DNA of 64,000 nt from Pseudopithomyces maydicus (Eukaryota > Ascomycota > Dothideomycetes > Pleosporales > Didymosphaeriaceae): contig JANTUC010000018.1 in the NCBI GenBank assembly GCA_026873275.1, positions 434,001 through 498,000 on the forward strand, in the 5' to 3' direction. The translations under genes were made by a program, and so were the position numbers. This document shows, piece after piece, positions 35,057 to 47,711 of this stretch. The notes under the pieces are model-generated. The model was not told the DNA's origin. It worked only from the letters and a program-made list of their open reading frames with translations, and did no database searches. The number at the start of each line of letters is the position of its first letter. Position 1 is the first letter of the stretch.

Positions 35057-35620
35057 ACAAAATTCCGAAGACTAGTTTGATCTATTTGGACGTTGCATTG
35101 TACAACATGGCGCAAGCATGACTGCATGGAGGCTGGTGTCTCATAATGATTGTAATATTGGAGCTGATGGAACGGTGCAAACATCTCTTTTGTCTGCTGG
35201 GCATGGGGCCCGGCGACATACTTTTTTTACTTTACTTCAACCGCCACGGAGCGGCTGCACATACTATACTATGACACAAGGGCTGGGTTTTGATGAATTT
35301 GGCCGGCGAATATGTTAGATAAGCGATTGCATTGAATTAAATACACGGATCTTTGGTGCGAACAAGGCTTGTTTCTCAATGTCTCAAAGTGAATGTCTTG
35401 ATTGTGCGGTGAGAGTGTTCTGAGGATGCCTCGGGTGATTACTTGGGTGGTTCCGTTAATTTCAAGCTGAGCGGCCTATGGTAGTGAAGGGGGCTGTTGG
35501 GCACGTGCGGGCGTGGCGCGTTCCTTCTCTTCCGACGCTCTCCGCAACCGCGACCCCCAAATCGGACCACTAATTTTTGGAGACGCATCTTCAGCAGCCC
35601 ACGAGTTGTCGCCGCCCGCC
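35057..35620. other. Intergenic between FKS1 and LCB1
   Basis: About 560 bp containing the FKS1 3' region and the LCB1 promoter. No gene is seen. Confidence 0.65.
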
Positions 35621-37367
35621 ATGGATCTCCAAGAAACGCAGAACACGCTTGTCCGCCTCTATCACGACGCGAATGCGCAGTTCCACAGAATGCCCGGCTC
35701 GGCCATCATCCTGCGGTACATAAAGAGCAGCTACCAGGACGACCCTGTGCGTAGCGCAATCGAGCTTTTTCTATTTCTTTTCGCAGTGCGCTACATGTTG
35801 AGCCCAAGCTATAGTACGCAGAAGAAGGTCAAGCTCACGGAAGAGGTAAGACAGGGTGTTGGAATAAGAAGGTGGGAAAGGGGCGCTGACCCGGGAGCAG
35901 GAGATCGACGAATTGGTGGATGAATGGACCCCAGAACCGCTAGTCGCTGCAACGACACCGGCCGACGAGCTCGAGAACGAGAAATGCCCAGTTCTCGTGG
36001 GGTAGGCATTTCTGGTCTTTTGCGAGGAACAATGGCTGACGGAGGTGTAGGCCCACAGGTCCGAAGTCGAAACTCTCCAACGGCCGCACCGTCACGAATC
36101 TCGCATCATACAATTTCTACAATTTCGTCGGCAATGAGACACTCAAAGAGAAAGCCATACAGACACTGCGCACATACGGGGTGGGGCCATGCGGACCGCC
36201 AGGTTTCTACGGTACACAGGATGTGCACATGAAAACAGAGGCGGATGTGGCAGCACATCTGGGTGTTCCTGCTTGTATCATCTATGCACAATCCTTCTCC
36301 ACCATTTCCAGTGTTATTCCATCCTTTTCGAAGCGTGGCGACATCATCGTCGCGGACAAGGCTGTCAACTTCTCCACACGCAAAGGCATTCAGATTAGCA
36401 GGAGCACGGTGCGTTGGTACGAACATAACGATATGGAGGATTTGGAGAGGGTGCTGCAAAAGGTCACCAAGGAGCAGGCAAGAAAGCCGCTTACGCGGAG
36501 ATTCATCATCACTGAGGGCATGTTTGAAAACATTGGCGATGTGTCGGATCTACCGAAGCTGGTCAGTTTGTTCCGCCCTAAGGGCTCTGATCAAACGAAT
36601 GCTAATTCCATTTTCAGGTCGAGCTCAAGCACAAGTACAAGTTTCGATTGATCTTGGACGAGACATGGTCCTACGGTGTCCTCGGCAGAACAGGCCGTGG
36701 CCTTACCGAAGCGCAGAATGTGGATGCCAGGGAGATTGATATGATAATCGGCAACCTTTCGGGGCCTCTCTGTGCTGCAGGAGGCTTCTGCGCTGGAACT
36801 GAAGAGGTGGTGGAGCACCAGCGCATCTCATCTGCATCATACACATACTCCGCTGCTCTCCCTGCACTGCTCTCAACAACCGCCAGTGAAACTATCTCCA
36901 TGCTTCAAGAACAGCCTGAGATTCTTACGGCGCTTCGAGACAATATCAAAGCAATGCGAGCACAATTGGATCCGAGGAGCGATTGGGTCAACTGCACAAG
37001 CAATGTTGAGAATCCCATCATGGTCCTTGTACTGAAGCCAGAAGTCGTGGCTTCTAAGGGTTGGAGTGTCCAGGACCAGAATCACTTGCTGCAGGATGCG
37101 GTTGACGAGGTGAGTGCTGAAATCTAGGTCTTTCGTCAACATTATGCTGATACAAAGTAGTGCCTTGCCAACGGTGTCCTCATTACTAGACTGAAAGCCT
37201 ACCCTCTAGGTCTGGGAGCCAACCCGCGGGATGAAGGATGGCAGCCAGCGCCTGCTATCAAGGTATGCGTGACATCTGGTCTCACCAAAAAAGAGACTGA
37301 GAAGGCGGGTATTACTATCCGTCACGCCATCACAAAAATCGTGAAGAGCAACAAATGGAGCAAATGA
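35621..37367 (+). CDS. LCB1: Serine palmitoyltransferase subunit 1
   Basis: Five exons (35621-35845, 35901-36001, 36051-36561, 36618-37109, 37161-37367) with introns of 49-56 nt encode 511 residues. A single membrane segment near residues 45-60 precedes a fold-type I aminotransferase-like domain: YNFYNFVGNE, GPCGPPGFYGTQDVH, IIYAQSFSTI, LDETWSYGVLGRTGRG. The site where the catalytic partner LCB2 has its PLP lysine reads SGPLCAAGGFCAG, without a lysine, as expected for LCB1. With LCB2 it condenses serine and palmitoyl-CoA in the ER, the first step of sphingolipid synthesis. The start is the ATG in CGCCATGGATC. Confidence 0.96.
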
Positions 37368-38141
37368 TGGTTCTCAGCGGGTTGACCAATAGCATTGGAG
37401 TTCAATTGTGTTGCATGGGCGGCGTTTAGTGTTAGAAGCTCTTGGGTAACAGCCATGGGTTGTTCGTTGTGTTGAGCATAGATGCCTCACCGTGTGTGTT
37501 CAGGATAGAGGTTCCCGATACTAATAATACGTAATTAACCCATCACTGCAAATTTCTCACTATTCATAAACAACAAACCCGTAAACATGAACCGCGGTGG
37601 TAATTCCATCGTCATTCGTAATACAAGGGAGCTTGCTGGGGTTCGTGGTTGGCAGCTTTCGCGAACCCCCAACCCCTTCCCAGCCTCTCGCAGCGGGCTC
37701 CTCGGCCGCGCCAAAGGATGTTCAATGCCAGGCACCGTACACTAAGGCTACTGCCTCCACCTTTGTGAGCATTCAACCTTTGCTGCCTTGTGCTCTGGAC
37801 CTCGCGCGCCAAAGTCACAGCAAGTGTAGCTGGGTGTACCCCGCGACAAGAGTAGCCTACGTCACTTGCGTGCCATTACCACGACCGCATCGCCAAAACA
37901 CAACGTCTGGGCCAGCGCGCACGCCGAGTTTCTCGCCGGGTTACAAGAGAGGACTACGAAGGTGCCAGGGAGCACACGCATGCTATAGCGAAGAGGTGGG
38001 CCACACAGACGTACGCTGCGCAGCAAGGACACGGCACCTCACAGCATCGCACGGCACCATCGCATCGTTGTAAGAGCTACATCGCACGGCTCTGCGCTTC
38101 GCACACGATAATCCGAGATATCATCGACGGGACACGGTACA
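37368..38141. other. Intergenic, 774 bp
   Basis: LCB1 3' region and promoter of the four-helix membrane protein. The overlapping small frames show no family features. Confidence 0.6.
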
Positions 38142-38928
38142 ATGGCACGCACGGTGGTTGGCTCCGCGGTCGTCGTCCGCGAGAAGTACTTCTGGCCCGA
38201 TGCGCAGCTCAACTTTTGGACTATCATCATGCTCGCGGCGGCGGGCACCATCCTGGGTGTCTTCGCGGAGTTTCTGATGATTCAGAATCGGATGAGGCAG
38301 GCGGTTCCTTGGTATGTACATACGCTGCGGGCTCCTCTTCTGGGGTCTGAACGTCCAGTCTACGATCTGATGCCATGGCTTCTACATGTATCTGTATTTG
38401 TATCTATGTATATATGTATCTTTCACAAAGAACCAGCTAACATCTCTCCCTCAGGATTATCCCTTACGGCATCACCGTCGGCGCCCTGACCATCATCTGG
38501 ATCATCATCATGCTCATCCTGATCGCCCAGCGGAGGCTCCTCCCCGGCGTCGTCCTCCTCTTCAGCTTCATCCTGCTCGTCCTCTTCATCGCGGGCATCA
38601 TAGGGACGGCGCTGAATCTCTTCGCGGGACCGAACATCTCGGGGCAGTGCGCGACATATGTGCAGAATATGCCGCAGTACGGTCCTAGTGTTAATACGCT
38701 CGCGTGGCTGCAGCAGAATAATATCTGTGGGTTTCCCTGACTTTTCCTTCTCTTTGTCTTGCTTTCGCTTGGAAGTTCTACATATACATGCATACCCGGA
38801 CGGTGCTAACGACGCATTCTCTAGGCCAGTGCTGGAACGCCGCCTTCGCCTTCTGGATCATCGGCACCGTGTTCCTCATCTGGATCATGGTCATGGCGTC
38901 GCAGGTGAACCAAAACCAGTACGGCTAG
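38142..38928 (+). CDS. Small four-helix membrane protein
   Basis: Exons 38142-38311, 38455-38726 and 38825-38928, with introns of 143 and 98 nt, encode 181 residues. Four hydrophobic helices are clear, near residues 25-47, 60-80, 85-113 and 150-172. Between helices 3 and 4 is a lumenal loop with two cysteines (SGQCATYV and NNIC) plus a third at the last splice (QCWN). The GTGGGT donor of intron 2 splits the cysteine codon and restores the WNAAFAFWIIG frame. This looks like a conserved fungal tetraspan or MARVEL-like protein, but I cannot name a family with confidence. Function unknown. Confidence 0.75.
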
Positions 38929-41642
38929 GGGCCGTTGTGGTTCGAGATGCTATGTTGTCTCATCCGGCCGATTTCTTTCGTGTATTGATATGATACCTTT
39001 TCGTGTACCGCGGTGGCGTTTGGGGGAAAATACATATGGGCACTGATCTGTGGGTGCACTGGGGGCGTTTAATGCCGTGGGTTTTGTAACGAGATACCGA
39101 TGCATGCATGGGGGTGTTTTGTTTTGTTGCTTTGGGACGGAAATGGGCGGATAGGGTATATGAGACATACATACAATGGATATGGATATATGTATGTATG
39201 TGTGCATATATGCAGGGAATAGTGAACACGGGGCTAAGAAGTATGTAAAGCATATGTATCGCAGACTTGTGCGTATCCACGCATCCGCTCGCAACGTGAT
39301 ACGAACACCAACCCAGCCATCTCCAAAATACTCAACACCAAAGCATTCAATTTCACCAACAATAGACAACTCACATCACCAACCTCCGCACCCTCGCAAC
39401 ACAAACAACAATCACACTATCTTAAACCTACGCGCCAGTTCAGGATCCGCCCTGTTCCCTCCCTGCCTCCCTCCCCTCGGCTACACTCACCCATCCACTC
39501 ACCTCGCTCCCTCTCTCCCCATCGGTCTTTTTCCGCCGAGCCATCACACCCGCTAAACCCTCATCCCCGCGGCCTTGGTCAAAATGCGAATCCGATGCTG
39601 ACTGCCATGGTAAATGAGCTCAAAAGCAAGTTTTCTCTTGCACGGCATGTATCCATCCCATCGCATGGCGTGGGCGTTGCGAGGCGAGGCGAGATCAGGC
39701 CAGGCCAGACCAGCACCAGCACCAGCACCAGCATCAGACCAGCCTGACCAGGGCAGGTTACATACAGGGCAGGCCTGCGAGCGAGCTGGGCTTGGCGGAC
39801 CGCGCTCCTATCGTGTCTGGTCCGGTCTGACTGGTAAATATGTAGATACGATATAGTGACACTTCGAGGCTGCAAGCGAGGTGAGGTGAGACGGAGAGGC
39901 TCCTTGCGGTGGTGGTGGTAGTGGCGTATCGGACGGCTCCGAGGAAGCTGTGAGCTGTTTGTTTGCTAGGCTAGGGAGGGCGTTGCGTGCGATGTTTTGT
40001 GCTGCTGAGGCGGGAGTGTGACTTGCTTGTTCGTTGTTGTCTCGGGGACGGGTATCGGTGCATGGGGTGAGACATATATTGTATGTGCGTCCATTGTCTA
40101 CGTGCTTCACAGCATCTAGGCATGCATAGAACAGCCTACCTGTCTCACAATTCGAATTTCCCAAGGTATCCTATCGTACCTCCACTTCTCCTCCCCTCTC
40201 CCTCTCCTCCTCCTTTCCTCCCCTAGCCCCAACTAAACACGGGCGCTATCCTCCTCCTAGACAAGGCCTCCCCATCCCCTGTCTCTCCATCACCGCATCT
40301 TGTCGTCACGATCTCGATCGCTGCTCGCTCGCTCCCCTGCGGAGCACACCCCCGGTTTAGCCGTGGCGGTGCAATCCCACACCACCTCCTCCCCAATGCG
40401 ACCATTTCGATACGCTTAGCTCAGCGCCAATATTTCAATTAGCTCCGTATTCGGGAAAGCGCCGTTCCACTCGCGAACCTGACACGTTCGCTCGCGTCGC
40501 GTGTCGCCGAGCAGTCGAAAAAGGTGAGGGGCAGGTCTCGCTGTTTATTCGCTGCACGGTGCGATGCGTCAGCAGAGCCCAACCTCTTGCATTTAGTTCG
40601 ATAGGAAGCACACGTGAGACTGTGAGATTGATATATAGATTACTGTGGAAGGAGGGTTTGTTGGGTCTGGAAAAGATTAAGGGTGTGCGTGCGTGCGGAG
40701 GAGGGAGGGGCGATCCGAGAGTGTTCCGCTCGGGTGCAACACAACAGAGATGGGAGGACAACACCATCTCGTGAGCCCTGCTGTGAAGATCCCGTTCGCA
40801 TTCTGCACTTTGCGTTCGCAGGTTGTGCTTATCGTGCTGCGGTGCACTGCCATCGTGTCGTAGGTGCCCCCCACCCACTGACAGGTGTGTTCGAAACTGC
40901 ATGCATAGGCGACCTCTGTTTGTGGCGAGCCAACGATTCGCTCTCGGCACTCCCTATGCTCGCCTGGCGAACACTGTGCACCTATCAGCACCACAAATCA
41001 CACTTAGCAAACAGGTTCGCAACCATATAGCCATGCTAGATGTATCCAAATTTCCGGTCAACATGCATGCTGTCGCATGTTCGAAGCTACCAATATGCAG
41101 CCGTGACTACCTAGGTACCTAATGCACCAGTGACTATACTAAATCATGCGCCCGCTATAAATGATGAACAAACAAAGAAAAACGAAGTTACTAAAATACA
41201 TTGGATGAAACCATACAGAAAGCGCGGGGTATGCAAGGACGACGGTAGTACAGAGCGCTTGCTGTGTCGCTAATTGTGCCGCCGGATAAGGTGTTGTTTA
41301 GGTGGGAGGGCGGCATAGCCGCCTGTGATATCTGTCCAATCTCTATGAGAGATCCGGGTTGTGTGTATTATCTCAATTTGTTGAGAAGGTATAGTGGTTG
41401 GCAATGTCGCAAGGCTCGATTTTTAAACGCCGTGAATGATGCTCGATGCACCAAATGAAACGCCATCAAGTACTTTTGATAGGACAGTGTGAATGTAAGC
41501 TGGTTGCTCCGGCATGTACACATCTCCAAAACACTATGCGTGTATGTAGACGAACATGTTCCAGCGTCGTTTAGCGGTCATAAATCGTACCCCCGATAGT
41601 CGGAGGGTTTGGTTGTAGTCCATGTTCAAGCAGGGCTACTCT
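38929..41642. other. 2.7-kb intergenic region
   Basis: No supported gene. It contains a TATG/TATA-rich stretch (about 39170-39215), a CCAGCA repeat (39711-39733) and several C-rich and T-rich tracts. Frames here show low-complexity translation only. It lies between the 3' ends of two convergent genes, so its length is unusual for this gene-dense window. Confidence 0.55.
39711..39733. repeat. CAGCAC-type hexanucleotide repeat
   Basis: Nearly four perfect copies of CAGCAC in non-coding DNA, flanked by looser CAGACCAG variants. Confidence 0.8.
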
Positions 41643-42863
41643 TCAGGAGACGAGCTCTCCACCCAACTCCATACCAAGACCTTCGACCTTGGGGATTCTG
41701 CTATCGCTTGTCGGCGGCAGAAGGGTATCAAAGTTAAGCCGCCGTCGGGCCTCCCGGGTAGCAACTGGTGTCTTGGAAGCGATGGGGGTGCGGTTCCATG
41801 CCTGGTTGACCTGGGCGGGGCTGGGACTCATGTTGAGGAAGTCGGCAAAGTTCAAGTTGGCGTTGGGCGTCTGCAGGCCAAATCCGAAGTTGGTTCCTCC
41901 ACCTGGTGTGGACATCATCGACGATGGCAGCGGCGTGGATTTGGGCGGCGGCGTGGAAGGAGGAAGCATATGGAGCTTCAAGTCACCCGGACGAGCAGGT
42001 GACGGCGAGGTCGCAAAATGCATGAGCAAACCAACATCTTCTTGTCCCTTGTGTCCCTCTCGTGCAGCACCGGCAGCGGTAAAGCCGCTTTGGCGAAGGC
42101 GTGCGGAGCGAGCGAGGCCCGGTGGCGGCGTGCGTGGAGCTCTCGGTGGAGAGGATCGAACGAACGACTTGTTTATCTGGAAGGAGGATACGGGGAGGTC
42201 TTCGTCATCGTCTTCAGATAGGGAAGGGGAGTGAGGGTCGGGGATGGTGGACGTCTCGGACACGAAAGAGAGGCTGGGGGCGTGCTGTAAGCGGCCGAAG
42301 CGGGCATGTCTGCGATGGTAAACGGGTGACGACTCGGGCAGATGGAAGCTGTTCTTCCATGACTGCGACGTCGTGGTCGATGTCCGCACTTTGGTACGGT
42401 TGTGATTGCTAGTGCCGGGATAGTTGTTGAAGGATCTGGTGTAGCGAGGCCTTTTCGTCTGGCTGTGGTGGCTGTGGTTGCTGGACCGACTGCCAGAGCG
42501 ACGTATGTCATCGGAAAATATGGGTGCGGCGAGCGGGGACGAGTCGAGGCCAGTCTGGTAGAAGCGTTCCGACACAGACGAGGCGTTGGACATGGTGTCG
42601 TTGCTGGAGCCGGGCCGCTTCCGCTTGAGCTCGACGTCAACCCGTGGCTCCAGGTGGTCGAGCGAGAGGTCCTGCCATCCATGCTTGATCTTCACATTGG
42701 CGAGAGCGAGACGATTTTGCAGCGTGCGGGTCACCTACAAAGACGTAATTAGTACACAATGCCCAAGGGGCCTACCCGAGAGAGCTACCTTGGAGACCTG
42801 GGCCCTCCGCAGCACCCTACTCGCAACCTCTGCGGGCTGATCACTACGGTCGGTGGTGGCCAT
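41643..42863 (-). CDS. Whi5/Nrm1-like G1/S transcriptional repressor
   Basis: Exons 42789-42863 and 41643-42734, with a 54-nt intron (GTAGCT donor, TTGTAG acceptor, phase 0), encode 388 residues starting MATTDRSDQP. Residues about 25-65 (VTRTLQNRLALANVKIKHGW and the following basic ELKRKRP) match the short Whi5-family motif that binds the SBF/MBF transcription factors. The rest is disordered, Ser/Pro-rich with many SP and TP sites, as expected for a CDK-regulated repressor, and the protein ends with a conserved-looking RRRLNFD segment. In yeast Whi5 and Nrm1 repress G1/S genes. The match is to one short motif plus overall character. Confidence 0.7.
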
Positions 42864-44358
42864 GGTGGAGGGGTTGCAGCGAGCCGGGCTTGCGGTGCGG
42901 AGCAGACGTCGACGTGCTCTTGCAAGTGTCTCGACTTTGGTTGCAAGCCTAAAGGTCGCACCAGCTGAAGCGGCAGAGGAATGTGGACAGTGCTCCGAAG
43001 GGATAGGGAATAGCTCGATGGAGCACAGGCCGCTGTACCGGGCAATCCAGGCAGCCTACTCGGCAGCGCCACACCAGAACAGTGAGCAGGAGCTGCAGAG
43101 CTTATATTTATTAGGTATGCATCGCACAGAAAGATGCTGGCCGGGCAATTGGCAGCCTGGCGGGTTTGCTTTTGGGTGTTTGGCGAGGAACCGGGGTGAA
43201 GCTGGGCGGCGTATTGAAACTGCTGACCGGCGGTATCGTACCGTTTTTTTCGCTCCTTCACATTCATCAATCCAGGCACAAGCGGATGCAGATCCGCCCG
43301 CCCTACCGTCAGCCACAACTGCCACACACACAGAGGCCTGCCACACCTTCCAGTCCTGCTCCCGCCAGCTGATGGCAGATAGATGGCAGATAGATGGCCA
43401 GTGTGCACCCTCAGCGTTGCTGCTGCCTCCGCCCTGCGTTTGCAGGGCGACACCCTCTCGCAGCGCTGGCCCTCTGACCTGCTCCCCCATCGGCTCTCCC
43501 ATCCGCCTGTGGCATCTGCAGATGTAAATAGAGGTGCAGCGGTGCAGTGGTGCGCGAGGCCCTGCAGCTGCTGATCCGTCGTATCCGCCGTCCGCAAGGC
43601 CGGCCCTGATTGGACACGGGCAGCGAGATGGGATAACAGCCCCCCAGCATGCATTCCTCTCGACGGCCCTGGGCACACTGGCCAGCAGCGGCAGAGTCGG
43701 CGCACGCTCTCGTCCCCAACCTTGAAAGCAGCAGCCCCGAAGCTTGGAACACAGCCGGAAGAAAGCAAGCTGCCGGCGTTGGAAACGGCGCGCTTAGTCT
43801 GTGCGCTTAGACTCGTAGCGACGTCATTGGCCTAATACACACAAGGGAAGCTGCGACCGACATGTGCAACACAAACTGGCCGCGACGACCCTCGCCCATC
43901 CCATCCCTTTTTGCTTGCCTACAACACGTGTGCCTGCTAACCCGTGAAACTTGCACCTGTCTCGACATGATTACAAGGCCTATCGTGTGACCTCCCGGCT
44001 TTTGCAACCCCTACGCTCTGCGCCTACTGCACGCTAGACCATAGATACAGAGGTAGATCTACGTCGCCTATCTGCAACCTCCTCCCTCTCCGCGTCAGCC
44101 CTCGCCTTCACCTCCCCACCCTCGTTTTCAGTCGGTCGCTTCTGTAACTTCTCAACGTTTGGGACACCGTCTCCCGGCCCAGAATTACCAATATCGAACC
44201 ACCAGTACGCCAACGTCCGCCGCACACCTACCGCATCCGTTACCACGGCGCACTGTATGCGAATTGCGCCATTACGCGTCCTCCAGCTTGTGAAATTTGG
44301 TTTTGTGCTTTTGCTTCCATGAGATCTTGAGCATCGCAGAAACTCAACATCGCCGGCA
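42864..44358. other. 1.5-kb divergent intergenic region
   Basis: Between the Whi5-like and Zmp1-like genes. Several long frames overlap at 42853-43768 on both strands, including one of 327 codons on the minus strand, but they are mutually overlapping, low in domain content and cysteine-rich by composition. I treat them as chance frames in GC-rich promoter DNA. Confidence 0.5.
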
Positions 44359-46983
44359 ATGCCTTCCTTCCTTTCGGGTCTGCGAAGAAAGAGCCGATAC
44401 AATGGCAAAGCAGAGTCTCGTGCGTTGTCCCGGAGCAGATAACATGAGGGTAGAGTACACTGACACCTTGGAACAGACAACGAGAAGCATTCTGCCACCG
44501 ACAACGGCCATGTGGACAGTCATATTGGCAACGGGGTCTCCAGACGAAAGTCATCTTCCACGTTGAACTCCTCTGCCATAGGATCCTCCACCTCGACTAC
44601 GCCTGCAACATCAACTTCTGGGGAAGCGCAGCCGAACGGAACTGCAGATAACGTTGCACCACTACCCACGCCCCGCCCACAGCGACCCGGAGCGAATCCC
44701 ACAAAGCGCTACAGCCTGAACGTAAGTGACCCCGACCACGGTGCAATGCCAGGGTACTGTGTGTAGTATTGAGTGGGGATCGCGGTGCCTCACAGTACCC
44801 TGGCTATTTACTGGCAATTGTCAATTAACAAACAATTACTCACAAGTTTTAGGGCATGTCGACTTCGAGCAGTTCTCAGCTCTCAGCCAACCCTTCCTCG
44901 CTCCTTGCGCCCCGCGTATTATCCGTCACTGATGGCTCATGGGTACGTTGGACACACATTGCAATCGACAAATTTTTGACTGTACCAGGTTCATCAACAA
45001 GTTTTGTTGATCTTCGGAAGAGTTGGTGATTCAGCTCACAGGCCATTGGACGGAACCCTGACTGTGAACCACCACCAAGGACGCTTCCCTCCACTGCTTG
45101 GCCTGTCTCTGATTCTTACTTCAAAGCGCTTGTACACCTTGAGCCAGGCTGGAATCGTCTTCGGCTGGATTTTACCTCTCCAAAGGTATCCTCGAGCAAT
45201 ACCTCGGTCTCTCCACACGCCTCTTTTCTCAACATCAACTACCTACCACTCACCGAATCTCCGCCGCTGCAACTCGCCATCATACTTGGGAGCGATTCCT
45301 CAGGGACGTATGATGCTACACCAGAACGAATACAGCGCGAAGGTAATGGTTTGGATCTTGCAGTCAAGAAATTCCGCATGGCCGCGTACCTATGGCAGGC
45401 ATTCACCGGCGAGCAAATGAACCGACATGGCTTTGGAAGACGATGCTTCCGTTTTGAAGATTCTTGGGAGCCCGGAACTTTGAGCTACCAAGATTGGGGA
45501 ACTGGCCAATTTCGAAACCAGGCAAAGATCCACGTTATACGATCAAAGAGAACTGTCGCAGAAATTAGAGACTTGGATCGTGCACAACAATATTCCAATG
45601 GCACGAAACGGGGGATTTGTTCGGCATTGCAGCTGATGCCGTCAAGGACTATTTTCAGATGAAACCAGGCCAAAAGCAATATGTGTCTTGCTTATTCCTG
45701 GATTCACATTGGGACACTACTCACCAGGTCATCCGGGGTCATGCTGCTCTGGGTGGCGGTGTCGGAGATCTGCAACTCGGTATTTTTGGATCACACGCTT
45801 TGCAGAGCTATCCATCAAGTATTGAAGAAGTATGGCAAGCATTTGGCGACTGCACGAGGACGGATACCAATCACGTTGCAGATGATTGTGGCGAAGCTGG
45901 GAGCAACTGGGAGTCAGCAAACATCGGAATCGGAGCTCACCTTCACGAGACAGGCCATCTCTTCGGCTGCCCTCATCAAGAGTCGGGCATCATGTTGCGA
46001 GACTATGTCACCTTCAACCGCACATTTACAACTCGTGAACCATACTCAACCCGAACTAAATCACCTGGTCAACGACTCGTGCTACCTCCTGAAGAATGCT
46101 CTTGGCATATTCTTGACGCCCTCCGCTTCCGCTTCCACCCATGCTTCCGGATACCACTCGATTATGGAGGCGGAGACGGCAGTGTTCAAGTTTGGACAGT
46201 TGACAACGGCCAGGGTGGCGTGATTGCAACTTCAAAATCCGGAATTGCATGGGTGGAGTTATACACAGAAGGCGACGACGTGTGTCGTTATTGGAAGCGA
46301 TGGCCCGAGTACGAAAACCAGTATCCGCGCCAAGTCTCATTGATTGAGACCGAACTGCGTGATCTGTTGCCTAAGGAGAAACAGAAGTCGCGACTGAAGC
46401 TTGAAATATTCTCCGCTGGCGGTGGCAAGCATGTGGTGGACGATTTCAATCAGCTTGCAAACCAGAAGCTAGCCCGTGTGAAGTTGCCTGACGGACGTTG
46501 GGGTTACCGCGGCGGTAAATTGGGCTTTTCACAGATGGAGGGCTCACAGCCGCAGGAGTTGATTCTAGAAAGCGCGTATATTCAGACGAAGCTCCTGCTT
46601 ATGATTCGAGTATATTCGGGACTTGCAGTAGATGGACTGGAATTCGTTTACGAAGATTCAACAAGTCAATTCTTTGGAAAGAGGGGAGGCCACGCCACGG
46701 ACTTTGCGTTGGATACAAGGAAGGGTGAACTATTGCTTGGGTTTTCACTGCGAGCTGGATTGTGGATTGATGGAATTCAAATCTTGACCAGCCTTGGCCG
46801 TAAAAGCGAGTGGTTCGGCAACGCTCACGGTGGCAGCGGGTAGGTTTCCCTCTATACACAAATGAGTTTCCCAGCTAACTTGAACAGACATACACTCATC
46901 CCCCTCGCGGTTACACTATTGGCGGTATATCCGGCTCCAGTGCTGCTTGGCTCGACGGCTTCCAGCTTATCATCACGAGATAA
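44359..46983 (+). CDS. Zmp1-like zinc metalloproteinase with C-terminal jacalin-like domain; three frameshifts
   Basis: Exons 44359-44419, 44477-44721, 44853-44942, 44989-46839 and 46888-46983 would encode about 781 residues. After a Ser/Thr-rich N-terminus comes the fungal metallopeptidase domain (yeast YIL108W family) with ANIGIGAHLHETGHLFGCPH: the zinc site HExxHxxGxxH at 45944-45976. A jacalin-like lectin domain follows (WGYRGGKLGF to AWLDGFQLIITR). The frame breaks three times: near the CCC at 45087-45089 (expected FPSTAWPVSD), at G5 45610-45614 (expected KRGDLFGIAAD) and at C5 46900-46904 (expected LIPPRGYTI). One extra base at each place restores the family sequence. Introns remain clean, which argues for sequence error rather than decay. 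Confidence 0.85.
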
Positions 46984-47711
46984 GTTCTGGCATGGAATGC
47001 ATCCACTGAGTGCCCAAATAAGTAGCGCCACCCCAGCCATACCCTTTACAGATCATTCTGTCTTTGCAGCCCGACAGGGCATCATTGTATCATACCTATA
47101 CCCTATGCGGTTTCTTGCGGGAGTCCTGGATAGCATCAACATTGGATCTGGCGCATAACAAATACAAGGTCCCAGATGTTAAGGTTGGCACACTTGTGTA
47201 TATATAGAGTGATGGACCCGCGGACATCAGGCGGGAAGTAATGTGAGGAGGTTAGGATGTCTTCTATGTAACAGTAACAATTCAACAGTACATGATACAG
47301 GGTTAATATTTTAGTTTTTCTATTACAAGTACCTTCCATTGTGAAAGTAGGACTCGGGCAGTGCTTATTATTTCATACTCACTCGTTCGTCGGTCCTTTA
47401 TGCAGTTACTCACACGTTGTAGTTTGTTGCCGCGTACATGCGAAAGCCCAATGGCCCCATCTACGTTGGCATACAATATCTATAACTCGTATGTAGAATT
47501 GCATTCTCTATCGTCTCAGTGGATATCAATTCATCTTGTGTACTCGTTATGCTCATCGACCCGTGATTCAGCTCAGCCTCCACCTCATATTCCCCCATTT
47601 CCGAAGAATAAACCTTGAAGACAGCAACAGCAGTTTCCCCTCTACCACTTCTCTTCCCTCCCACTCCCATTCCAGTCACTCGCAACTGCCTCTCCCCTTC
47701 TCCCCTCTCAC
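46984..47711. other. Intergenic between convergent genes
   Basis: About 730 bp of 3' flanking sequence for the Zmp1-like and phosphatidylserine synthase genes, T-rich in places. No gene is seen. Confidence 0.6.

Noticed and set aside
43056..43768. Minus-strand frames of 206 and 327 codons upstream of the Whi5-like gene
   Set aside because: They overlap one another and plus-strand frames, lack domains, and translate GC-rich promoter-like DNA into Cys/Arg/Pro-rich sequence with no splice logic.
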